From positions 1-64,000 of the forward strand of contig JALSHE010000108.1 in the NCBI GenBank assembly GCA_026982415.1: a stretch of 64,000 bases of DNA, in the 5' to 3' direction. The stretch comes from Robiginitomaculum sp. Lineage in GTDB: Bacteria > Pseudomonadota > Alphaproteobacteria > Caulobacterales > Maricaulaceae. A program made the translations under genes and the position numbers. Below the pieces are notes generated by a model. It did no database searches. It was given only the letters and a program-made list of their open reading frames with translations, and was not told the DNA's origin. Every line of letters starts with the position of its first letter. The stretch's first letter is position 1. Shown piece by piece: positions 35,160 through 44,200 of the stretch.

Positions 35160-36050
35160 TCAATTCTCCTTAGCCGCTAATTTAGCCAAAGCGCTACGAA
35201 GGTTTCCATCCGACTGGCTTAAAATTTCTTTTGCGCCAACCAAATTCTGCCCCAAGGCTATCAAGATAGCGGTTTTGATGTTTTTATTTGCTCTTTTCAG
35301 CGCAGTTTGAGCGGTTTGCTTTGAGCAATCCGTAATACTGCAAATTATGCTAATAGCGCGGTCTTCAAGTTTTTTATTAGAGACAATCATATCCACCATA
35401 AAGCCTTTATAGACACGTCCCAATCTTGTCATAATCGCGGTTGATAGCATGTTTAGAATTACTTTTTGGGCAGTACCGGCTTTCATTCTGGTTGATCCTG
35501 CAAGGATTTCACTACCAGTTTCAGCCAAAATGGCGTGGTCAACATCTTGTAGAATTGGGGTCTTGGGGTTATTGGCAATACCAATTGTCAACGCCCCCAT
35601 TGCATTGGCCTCTTGTAATGCGCCCAGAGTGAAAGGGGTTTTTCCGCTTGCCGCCACACCAATAACAACATCATGTTTGCCAACATTGGCGTTACGAATC
35701 TGTGTTTGACCATCATCAAAATCGTCTTCAGCCCCCTCGGCGCTTTCCGTTAAGGCTTGCAAACCGCCAGCGATGCAAAACACGATACGGTCCTGCGCCC
35801 AGCCAAATGTGGGGCCAAGCTCTGTCGCATCTTGAATGGCTAACCGCCCGGAAGTGCCCGCCCCTACATAAATCAACCTACCCGTTTTACCAAGTTTCAG
35901 AGCGGCTTGATCTGCGGCATTGGCAATATCCAAAATAGCGGGCTTAACCGCTGCCAACGCCATAAGCTGCCCTTCATACATGGCGGCAATTGTTTCCGGT
36001 GTTGACCATTGATCAAAGTCAACAAACCTCTGGCATATATCCTCTGTCAT
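35160..36050 (-). CDS. murQ: N-acetylmuramic acid 6-phosphate etherase
   Basis: SIS-domain lyase that splits MurNAc-6-P into GlcNAc-6-P and D-lactate. Signature segments: RLIYVGAGTSGRLAIQDATELGPTFGW, GGLQALTESAEGAEDD (catalytic Glu region), GVAASGKTPFTLGAL and LAGSTRMKAGTAQKVILNMLST. Length 296 aa is standard. It is the first gene of a murQ-dehydrogenase operon with the proposed operator upstream. It is the strongest single marker that the locus processes MurNAc. Confidence 0.97.
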   Translation of the reverse strand: MTEDICQRFVDFDQWSTPETIAAMYEGQLMALAAVKPAILDIANAADQAALKLGKTGRLIYVGAGTSGRLAIQDATELGPTFGWAQDRIVFCIAGGLQALTESAEGAEDDFDDGQTQIRNANVGKHDVVIGVAASGKTPFTLGALQEANAMGALTIGIANNPKTPILQDVDHAILAETGSEILAGSTRMKAGTAQKVILNMLSTAIMTRLGRVYKGFMVDMIVSNKKLEDRAISIICSITDCSKQTAQTALKRANKNIKTAILIALGQNLVGAKEILSQSDGNLRSALAKLAAKEN

Positions 36051-36370
36051 CTACAATCCTGTGGTGCTTTGACGACAAATATTCTGGTTTGCAGTCTATT
36101 GAGCCGTAATATTATGGGTAAAATGTTTTTCAAAGAATACTCCAGCCATAGCGGTAATGTCGGCAAACACAATTCTACCCCAATAAGATACAAAAACCAC
36201 TAAAAAATGGTACTATAAACAATACCAATTAGATACATATAACACCAAGGTCGACTTGTCACGGATTAGTTCCGGGCGCTTATGAATATAACCACCCTAA
36301 TTATAACTGGGGAGTATATAATTCAGTTGCTAGCCGCGCTACGAACCCATTTTTTATTTAAGGAAGCTCT
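36051..36370. other. Intergenic region (320 bp) upstream of murQ
   Basis: AT-rich gene-free stretch between murQ and the convergent end of the phosphodiesterase gene. Apart from the operator candidate at 36208-36227, I see no conserved ORF, RNA gene or convincing terminator. Confidence 0.6.
36208..36227. promoter_or_regulatory. Candidate murein-regulon operator upstream of murQ
   Basis: TGGTACTATAAACAATACCA: a TGGTA half-site and the inverted octamer CAATACCA (complement of TGGTATTG). The second half is inverted compared with the sites at 25881 and 31615, while the first eleven bases resemble the nagA site (8 of 11). It lies 157 bp upstream of the murQ start. Confidence 0.45.
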
Positions 36371-37627
36371 TTACGGAACCATGAAATATTCTACATTTTG
36401 GATATTTCCGTCGGTTTTCACAGGTTCTATACCAAGTGCGCGGGCGACAATTCCGTATACTTCTACGTTTTCAATAGCCTTGGCTTTGACGCCTTTTTTG
36501 AAATTGGGGCCTGCCGCGATAAATGTTGCCTGCATATCTTGGGCAAAACGGTCATAACCGTGCATGCCTACAGGCGAGTGCCTATAGACAGACTTTAAAG
36601 AACGGGCGAATATCATGCCACCTTCATCAGTAACCACAAATATGTCACCTGTTCTATCCCTGTTATTCATATGCCATTTTTCAGGAATATCGGCACGTTT
36701 GTAAACTTTGATGCCGCTATGGGCGCCTTTTAATTTATTATATATCGCGTCAATATCATTGCCGTCTTTCACAAAAATATGTGTGAACGGGTTGCCGCGC
36801 GGCCCTTCTTTGGAGTTGAACACGGGTACGAATACTTTTTCCAAATCAATATAATCATCCAGATAAACCATAAAGTCAGGGTCAATTTTTGTCATACCGT
36901 GATCCGAAACTACCACGAGGTTAACGCGTTTGGTCAGCCCCAATTCTTCGATACCTGCCCGCAAATCTGCTAGACTATTATCAACTTTCATAATGGCATT
37001 GCCGACTTCCACAGTCCCCGGTCCATATCTATGACCTGCGGAATCCACATCTGAAAAATATATCGTTAGCAAACGCGGACGTTCCGCCTCTGGCAAAGCT
37101 AACCATGCCAAGATTTTTTCAACGCGTTCCTTATGGGGTTTGTTGTGCTCATATGGTGTCCAGTGGGTTGGGCGCTTGCCCTTGATTTCCGCTTCAGAAC
37201 CGAGCCAAAACATTGCAGCCGTTCGCACATTCTGCTTTTCCGCAGTCACCCAGATAGGCTCCCCACCCCACCAGCGCGTTTCGCCGTGCATGGTACGACC
37301 CATCACCTCATCATGGGTTTTCGAATACGGCATATTACCAGTAATACCCGTACCGTCGGCATGAAGCCCTGTCGCGAGCGCATAAAAATTTACGAATGTT
37401 AGCGACGGCATGACCGGAGTCATGGATTCGGCACGAACACCTTCCGCTGCAATAGCTTGCAAGGTTGGCGCGGGATAACGGTCAAGTGCATCCCACCGTA
37501 GACCATCAATTCCAACCATGATGACTATGGATTCTTCGTCGGCCTGCTCACCATCCGAACCATACGGTGTCGTAGTACAGGCAGTTACGAAAAATACCGC
37601 GAAAAATGCCAAGAGAAAATGTTTCAT
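36371..37627 (-). CDS. Type I phosphodiesterase / nucleotide pyrophosphatase (NPP-like) lipoprotein
   Basis: Alkaline-phosphatase-superfamily enzyme. The N-terminal metal/nucleophile region is VGIDGLRWDALDRYPAPTL and MPSLTFVNFYALATGLH, and further metal ligands are in SDVDSAGHRYGPG and VVVSDHGMTK. The track start overlaps rodA. ATG 37627 (MKHFLLAFFAVFF) with AAAGG upstream gives a signal peptide with lipobox FVTAC and is preferred. It begins 10 bp after the rodA stop on the same strand, so it is probably the last gene of the mre-mrdA-rodA operon. Substrate unknown. Confidence 0.87.
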   Translation of the reverse strand: MKHFLLAFFAVFFVTACTTTPYGSDGEQADEESIVIMVGIDGLRWDALDRYPAPTLQAIAAEGVRAESMTPVMPSLTFVNFYALATGLHADGTGITGNMPYSKTHDEVMGRTMHGETRWWGGEPIWVTAEKQNVRTAAMFWLGSEAEIKGKRPTHWTPYEHNKPHKERVEKILAWLALPEAERPRLLTIYFSDVDSAGHRYGPGTVEVGNAIMKVDNSLADLRAGIEELGLTKRVNLVVVSDHGMTKIDPDFMVYLDDYIDLEKVFVPVFNSKEGPRGNPFTHIFVKDGNDIDAIYNKLKGAHSGIKVYKRADIPEKWHMNNRDRTGDIFVVTDEGGMIFARSLKSVYRHSPVGMHGYDRFAQDMQATFIAAGPNFKKGVKAKAIENVEVYGIVARALGIEPVKTDGNIQNVEYFMVP

Positions 37628-37637
37628 TTTATACCTT

Positions 37638-38777
37638 TTATAATAACAAACCGGATCCACGCGGGAGTTCCGTATTCTTGTGTAAATGTGCTGATAGAAT
37701 AATGCCGAATCCGGCTAACACAGTCATCATCACTGTACCACCATATGATATTAACGGCAATGGCACACCGACTACCGGAGCCAATCCCATGATCATTGCA
37801 AGGTTTATCAAAACATAGAGGGAAAATGTCATGGTAAGCCCCATAATCAACAGGCGCGAAAACACTTGTTTAATCTGGCTGGCAAGCCAAAAACATACAC
37901 CAATAGTCAGTATATAAAGCGCCATTGTGCTAAGCCCACCGATGAAGCCAAATTCCTCACCAATCACTGTAAAGATAAAATCGGTGCGGTTTTCGGGTAC
38001 ATAATTAAGGGAGGCTTGCGTGCCCTGCATAAAGCCCTTGCCGCTAACGCCGCCGCTCCCAAGCGCGATCTTTGATTGGATGATATGGTAGCTCGCACCC
38101 GTAGGGTCGCGCTCCGGATCGAGGAATGTAAGAATACGGTCGCGTTGGTAGTCTTTGAGGCCAAATATAAAAAACAGAGGAATGGCGATGGCGGCCACGG
38201 TCATAGCGCTTATAATAACCCGCCAATTTATACCAGCCAGAAATATCAACGTGATCCCGGTGGCGGCCAACATTATGCTTGTGCCAAGATCCGGTTGGCG
38301 CAATATCAACATGACAGGGATAAAAATGATAATCAACGCACCTATAATACCTGTAGGTTTAGACACACGCCACGAAGGTAGATCGTGATAAAACCGTGCT
38401 AACGCCAAAACAGCAGCAAGCTTCATAAACTCAGAAGGCTGAACACGCGCAATGCCGAGGTTCAGCCACCGCTGTGACCCGTTTACAGATACACCGACAA
38501 ATTCAACCGCGATCAATAATAAAAGTGCGAATACAAATCCCGGATAAGCCATTGAGAACCAGACCCGTATGTCTGTCATAGCGACAATCACCATGAACAC
38601 TAAGCCGACCAAAAGACGTACCAAATGTTGCTTGGCACCCAAATTCCAGCTTCCGCCAGTCGCTGAATAAATAGTGGCGACACCGACACTACCAATCAGT
38701 AAGATCAGCACAGGTAAAAGCCAATTTATTTCAGATAATTTGCCAAAAGTTGATCCGCTAACTGTGTAACTGGCCAT
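37638..38777 (-). CDS. rodA: Peptidoglycan glycosyltransferase RodA
   Basis: SEDS-family polymerase of the elongasome (379 aa, about 10 helices). Family regions: GSQRWLNLGIARVQPSEFMKLAAVLALARFY, LRQPDLGTSIMLAATG, KGFMQGTQASLNYVPENRTDFIFTVIGEEFGF and GVPLPLISYGGTVMMTVLAGFGI. Its start overlaps the mrdA stop by one base. Works with PBP2 to insert sidewall murein. Confidence 0.96.
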   Translation of the reverse strand: MASYTVSGSTFGKLSEINWLLPVLILLIGSVGVATIYSATGGSWNLGAKQHLVRLLVGLVFMVIVAMTDIRVWFSMAYPGFVFALLLLIAVEFVGVSVNGSQRWLNLGIARVQPSEFMKLAAVLALARFYHDLPSWRVSKPTGIIGALIIIFIPVMLILRQPDLGTSIMLAATGITLIFLAGINWRVIISAMTVAAIAIPLFFIFGLKDYQRDRILTFLDPERDPTGASYHIIQSKIALGSGGVSGKGFMQGTQASLNYVPENRTDFIFTVIGEEFGFIGGLSTMALYILTIGVCFWLASQIKQVFSRLLIMGLTMTFSLYVLINLAMIMGLAPVVGVPLPLISYGGTVMMTVLAGFGIILSAHLHKNTELPRGSGLLL

Positions 38778-40633
38778 CAGTTTTCGCCTCGTATATTGGT
38801 AATATCATCACCCCGGACACCATCTCGCACGAGGGCTTTTCCTAGTATTTTGCGGCATATATTCGCCGCTAACTTGGCACCGGAGCCACCATGTTCAACC
38901 ACTACTCCTGCGGCAAAGCGGGGGTGGTTATAGGGTGCGTAGCCTACGAAAATAGAATGGTCGCGTAACTTCCATGGTAAAGCACTGTTTTTCAGGACAC
39001 CTTTTAGGCGTTCGGCTGCAGAAATGCCGCGTACTTGTCCTGTCCCTGTTTTTCCGGCCATTTCTACACCTGGAATACCCAAACCGCCAAGTTTATAAGC
39101 CGTGCCGCGCGGCATTTCACTAACGGCATGCATAGCCGTTTGGACAATGGATAAATGCTCCGGATTAATGCCGAGGGATGCTGGCTCGGCTATCTCGTCG
39201 CCGACTACAATAAACGGCGATACGGCCTTTTGACCATTAGCTATTCGCGCCGCCATCACGGTTAGTTGCAACGGTGTGCTCAGCACAAAGCCCTGCCCTA
39301 TGGAGGCATTTAAAGAATCCCCTGTCCGCCAACTTATTCCCAATCTGCCTTGCTTCCATTGCGGGTCAGGAACGATTCCTTTTGCCTGCCCACCCAAGCC
39401 CAATTCATAGGTTTGGCCTAATCCCAACTTTTCGGCTATTGGCTTGACCTTATCCATACCAAGCCTTTGAATGACTTCGTAGAAATACACATCACAAGAT
39501 TGTTTCAATGCATTGTGCATATTCATGAGACCATGACCGCCTCTACGCTTCCAACAATGAAAATCGCGATTACCCATACGCACTTTTCCGGTACAGAAGA
39601 TCTGATCCTCCGGATCAATTACATTATGTTCAAGCGCCGCCAACATAACGGCCATTTTAAAGGTTGAAGCAGGCGGGTAACCACCGCCAATAACTTTATT
39701 AAACTGGGGGCGTCGCGGGTCTGTATCCATTTTTTTAAATTGTTTGCTGGAAAGACCTGAGACAAACAAATTCCCGTCGAAAGTCGGCATGGACAGCAAA
39801 GTACGAAGCTCCCCTGTCGTCACATCCATCACAGCTACGCCCCCACTTTCCTCCCCGAACAACCCGGCGGCATATGTTTGCAACTCGCTATCAAGCGTCA
39901 GCCAGACATCTGCACCAGGAGCAGCGGGGATTTTATCATCGTCCCATTCGCGCACCGTGCGACCGACCGCATTAACCTCGACTTTTTTACGCCCAGTACG
40001 CCCGCGCAATACTTTATCATGGGATTGTTCGATACCGGTTTTACCCATTCGGAAAGTTGGTTGGCGTAGAAGCGTATCCTTATCTTGCATGAGAGCATCA
40101 GGGCTTGGCTTGCCGACATAACCAAGTACATGCGCGAAAGTGCCGTTATGGGGATAATGTCGGCCTTTACCTTCTAAAGGTATAACACCGGGCAGATCTG
40201 GCAAACTAATGTTCAGCTTGGAAAATATAGGCCAATCAATATGCTCGTCTATCAATACCGGAATGAATTTTGCTTTTTTCTTAATGTCTTTCTTGATACG
40301 TTTTCTGGTCGGCTCACTCAGCGGTAAAATCTTGTTTATGCGTTCCAGTGCCAAGTCTATATTATCAACTCGCTCCGGCACCAAAACTAGGCGAAAATCC
40401 TGCTTATTTGTTGCAAGCGGTATGCCGTGCCTGTCTAAAATTCGGCCTCTTTCTGGCAAAACTGTATTAAAATTAAAGCGGTTCTTATCAGACAATACTT
40501 TATAATCTTCAGCTCTGACCACCTGTAAATAATACAGTCTGGATGCCAAAATTGAAAATACGCCCAGTCCACCTAAACCGAGTAAAGCAGATCTTCTGTT
40601 CATCATTTTAATCGTGTTTTCTGGTCGTTTCAT
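38777..40633 (-). CDS. mrdA: Penicillin-binding protein 2 (transpeptidase)
   Basis: Class B PBP of the elongasome. One N-terminal membrane helix (SALLGLGGLGVFSILASRLYYLQVV), the dimerisation domain from ERGRILDRHGIPLATNK, and the transpeptidase domain with SxxK in GGYPPASTFKMAVML (about residue 320), SCDVYFYEV (SxD) and MAGKTGTGQ (KTG). The ORF-track start (40693) lies inside mreD. ATG 40633 (MKRPENTIK) forms an ATGA overlap with the mreD stop and is clearly the real start, giving 618 aa. Confidence 0.96.
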   Translation of the reverse strand: MKRPENTIKMMNRRSALLGLGGLGVFSILASRLYYLQVVRAEDYKVLSDKNRFNFNTVLPERGRILDRHGIPLATNKQDFRLVLVPERVDNIDLALERINKILPLSEPTRKRIKKDIKKKAKFIPVLIDEHIDWPIFSKLNISLPDLPGVIPLEGKGRHYPHNGTFAHVLGYVGKPSPDALMQDKDTLLRQPTFRMGKTGIEQSHDKVLRGRTGRKKVEVNAVGRTVREWDDDKIPAAPGADVWLTLDSELQTYAAGLFGEESGGVAVMDVTTGELRTLLSMPTFDGNLFVSGLSSKQFKKMDTDPRRPQFNKVIGGGYPPASTFKMAVMLAALEHNVIDPEDQIFCTGKVRMGNRDFHCWKRRGGHGLMNMHNALKQSCDVYFYEVIQRLGMDKVKPIAEKLGLGQTYELGLGGQAKGIVPDPQWKQGRLGISWRTGDSLNASIGQGFVLSTPLQLTVMAARIANGQKAVSPFIVVGDEIAEPASLGINPEHLSIVQTAMHAVSEMPRGTAYKLGGLGIPGVEMAGKTGTGQVRGISAAERLKGVLKNSALPWKLRDHSIFVGYAPYNHPRFAAGVVVEHGGSGAKLAANICRKILGKALVRDGVRGDDITNIRGEN

Positions 40634-41160
40634 TGGCGTAATCCTGATGGCTCTACTTGCCCTGTCAAAGCCCTCAATAAAATACGCACCCAATAGAACA
40701 AAGGGAAGACAGCTATGCTGGCAATTGCATTGGCCATAAGACCGTTAAAATGTGGCCACTGCCCAATTGAAAACCGCCCAACAAGAAAAATAATCACTAA
40801 ACATAAAAACACACTTAAACCATATCCGAGCATATTGCGCCCTAAACCGCCTTTAAGGGTAGACCCTCCGTCAAGTACGATAAACAAAATCAAAAATGCC
40901 AATGTCCACATACCTATTGGGCTTGCACTGGCTAAATCATATAAAAACCCAAATAAGAATACGCCAAGAAGTGACCAGGAATAGGATGCAGCACGGGGCC
41001 AATAAAACACTGCCGCAACGGGCAAAAAATTAAAACCTAAATGCATGCCAAATACATCCATGCTGAGAAAAGCAGGGAAAATTAAAAAGATACCGACAAT
41101 AAATCCTTGCAAAGACAAGGATATTGAATTCAATGGATTGGCGGCTTCTTTCTGGATCAT
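40630..41160 (-). CDS. mreD: Rod shape-determining protein MreD
   Basis: Small membrane protein of 176 aa with five or six hydrophobic segments (GFIVGIFLIFPAFLSMDVFG, LGVFLFGFLYDLASASPIGMWTLAFLILFIVLDGG). The DLASASPIGMW stretch is typical of MreD. It overlaps mreC and mrdA by 4 bp on each side, indicating a coupled operon. Confidence 0.9.
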   Translation of the reverse strand: MIQKEAANPLNSISLSLQGFIVGIFLIFPAFLSMDVFGMHLGFNFLPVAAVFYWPRAASYSWSLLGVFLFGFLYDLASASPIGMWTLAFLILFIVLDGGSTLKGGLGRNMLGYGLSVFLCLVIIFLVGRFSIGQWPHFNGLMANAIASIAVFPLFYWVRILLRALTGQVEPSGLRQ

Positions 41161-42068
41161 TCCGAAACCTTTTTCTCTGGTGCCTTATGTTGCCCGTCTC
41201 CCTGTTGTAAGTTGTCACTCGGTAAAGTTTCTTCCGGAGCGGAGATTGGCGTAAATGGATATACCCAGACCCAATCAACGGGTTTATCCAGGTAAAAGAG
41301 TTCGACCTCAAAATCATTTTGCTGTCCGGCCACAATAACACCGATTTGCAAACCGCGCGGCAATACCCCGCCGTCGCCAGATGTCACCACCCGGTCTCCA
41401 ATCTGCCAGTCCGCTTCAAGCGATACATAATCCAGCCTAGGTCTTTTTGTATTAGTTCCCAGTAAGATTGCCCGGCTTAGCGAGCGTTGAGACATTACGG
41501 AAATCCGGCTACTCAGATCATTTAACAACAAAACACGTGATGAACCCGAACCGGAGCGGACAATATGACCATACAAGCCGTCGGTGGTCATAACAGCATC
41601 ACCGACATTGATGTTTTTATTGCGCCCGACATTGATTAGAGCAGAATGTACGAACGGCCCCATGCTTTCGCTAACAGCCCTAGCAATAACCTTGGTATCC
41701 GGTAAATCCGAAGAACTACCCATGCCCAACATGTCTTCAAAGCGTCGAACCCGCATTTCCACATCAAGCACTCTATTTTCAAATACGCGCAAACGTTCTA
41801 CCTCAGCCCGAAGGCGGATATTATCTTCATAGGCATTTTTTCGATTTTCCGCTCCTGTAAACAGAGATTCCATACCGCGAACTGGTGTTGCGATAAAACC
41901 CATAATTTTTGCGCTAACGTCATCAGCTTTCAATCGCCCTGAGGCCAGCATGGATTCTTGTTGGCGATCTGCGAGAAGCATAAACACACTAATAAGAACG
42001 AGAAAAGCCGCAAGGCCGCGCCGCAAATTTCGGCGACGCTGCGGACGATTATACCCGCTATTGCTCAT
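41157..42068 (-). CDS. mreC: Rod shape-determining protein MreC
   Basis: Bitopic periplasmic scaffold of the elongasome. An N-terminal helix (RGLAAFLVLISVFMLLAD) precedes a coiled coil (NRKNAYEDNIRLRAEVERLRVFENRV), then the beta-barrel domain with INVGRNKNINVGDAVMTTDGLYGHIV and DRVVTSGDGGVLPRGLQIGVI. At 303 aa it carries a short acidic/polar tail. Second gene of the mre operon. Confidence 0.95.
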   Translation of the reverse strand: MSNSGYNRPQRRRNLRRGLAAFLVLISVFMLLADRQQESMLASGRLKADDVSAKIMGFIATPVRGMESLFTGAENRKNAYEDNIRLRAEVERLRVFENRVLDVEMRVRRFEDMLGMGSSSDLPDTKVIARAVSESMGPFVHSALINVGRNKNINVGDAVMTTDGLYGHIVRSGSGSSRVLLLNDLSSRISVMSQRSLSRAILLGTNTKRPRLDYVSLEADWQIGDRVVTSGDGGVLPRGLQIGVIVAGQQNDFEVELFYLDKPVDWVWVYPFTPISAPEETLPSDNLQQGDGQHKAPEKKVSE

Positions 42069-42113
42069 ATTATCTTCCTGACGTTAAGGTCAATGCGTAT
42101 TGACTACCTAGTT

Positions 42114-43166
<1,053 letters not shown>

Positions 43167-43289
43167 CTATGGAATTGCGACCCGACCAGCCATCACAGTA
43201 CAAATTTCAAAATGATGAGTGAGCACGCAACATAAAAATTGATTCTGATAGTTAATGGGCGGAGCGCCCGAAAAAAGCAAGACTGTAAA

Positions 43290-43311
43290 CATAAAACACT
43301 GCTGTTTTATG
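43290..43311 (-). terminator. Possible weak terminator hairpin at the end of the VTT-family gene
   Basis: Perfect 9-bp dyad CATAAAACA / TGTTTTATG around CTGC that overlaps the stop codon of the VTT-family gene. On the minus strand it is followed by TTTAC, a very short T-run. The stem is AT-rich, so termination strength is doubtful. Confidence 0.3.
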
Positions 43312-44044
43312 GTTTTTTAGTCGTCTCTCCACCTGTATCTTCTACACGCACTTGTGTATCATCCTCTTCAATCGCCATTTTGTGTTTTAGGCGGGAACCA
43401 GCAAAGTAAATTATTCCCACCCAGGCGAGCGCTATGGCAACGACAATGGCAATATAAAGCGGCCCTTTGCCGGCAACCGAACCTGATATGCCCTCACTAA
43501 CCGAAGCCACCAAGGCAATCTTTGGAATAATCCCTAGCGCTGTCCCCAAAAAGAAGCTGGAAAATTTCATCCGTGTTACACCAGCCGCTAAATTCACTAA
43601 AATAAATGGCCCTGTGGGCACAATTCTAACCCCCATACTGGTCAGAAAACCATGGCTTCTTATTAAACGTAGAATTTTAGTCATCTTGCCTTTACTGATT
43701 TTTGAAAGTCGGTCTGCCCCCAAACGCCGACCAAGCCAAAAATCAAAACTAGCAGAAACCATAGTTGCGCCCCAAGCAATGACACCGCCCATTACCGGGC
43801 CAAATGTTAAAACCACACCACCGTGAAGCATCCACTGCGGCGCGTTAACAAAAGCGGCCAGTAAATAAATGCCGATAACGGCAGGGATTGCAAACGGCGA
43901 TTGCGCAAATGCCCCGAACCAGCTTGCAACAGATTCTGGCTGAAAATCCACGGAAATAGTGATCGCCGTAAAGACAATCAATTGCACCATGACAATCCAG
44001 AATAAAACACTGCGGTTTTTAAAAAATTTGAGGATGATATTCAA
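43307..44044 (-). CDS. TVP38/TMEM64 (VTT domain) family membrane protein
   Basis: A 245-aa inner-membrane protein with about five to six helices and the VTT/SNARE-associated core: FAIPAVIGIYLLAAFVNAPQWMLHGGVVLTFGPVMGGVIAWGATMVSASFDFWLGRRLG and GFLTSMGVRIVPTGPFILVNLAAG. Relatives include YdjX/YdjZ and DedA-like proteins implicated in lipid scrambling and membrane homeostasis. Function here unknown. Short charged C-terminus. Confidence 0.85.
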   Translation of the reverse strand: MNIILKFFKNRSVLFWIVMVQLIVFTAITISVDFQPESVASWFGAFAQSPFAIPAVIGIYLLAAFVNAPQWMLHGGVVLTFGPVMGGVIAWGATMVSASFDFWLGRRLGADRLSKISKGKMTKILRLIRSHGFLTSMGVRIVPTGPFILVNLAAGVTRMKFSSFFLGTALGIIPKIALVASVSEGISGSVAGKGPLYIAIVVAIALAWVGIIYFAGSRLKHKMAIEEDDTQVRVEDTGGETTKKP

Positions 44045-44166
44045 TTTATGCCTAAATAATAATTTAATTGCCCCATAGGGGAAATCACGGAAATATCAAA
44101 TGAAATATTGTCCAGTCTTTAACGCAAACCACTAACCACGGGTCGGCGCAGTAGTAATGGCCTCAT

Positions 44167-44200
44167 CACTACCGAGGTAATTGACAATCTGGCGGTAGTG
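44167..44200. repeat. 8-bp inverted repeat after the Sel1-repeat gene
   Basis: CACTACCG and CGGTAGTG, perfectly complementary and 18 bases apart, directly next to the stop of the Sel1 gene. No T-run follows, so it is not a standard terminator. It could be an mRNA 3' structure. Confidence 0.3.

Noticed and set aside
40634-40693. Extended N-terminus of PBP2 as given in the ORF track
   Set aside because: It would overlap mreD by 64 bp. The ATGA junction at 40633 fits the tight coupling in the rest of the operon.
43251-43275. GGGCG-GAG-CGCCC hairpin followed by AAAAAA upstream of mreB
   Set aside because: In the direction of transcription (minus strand) the T-run precedes rather than follows the stem, so it is not an intrinsic terminator for the VTT gene.
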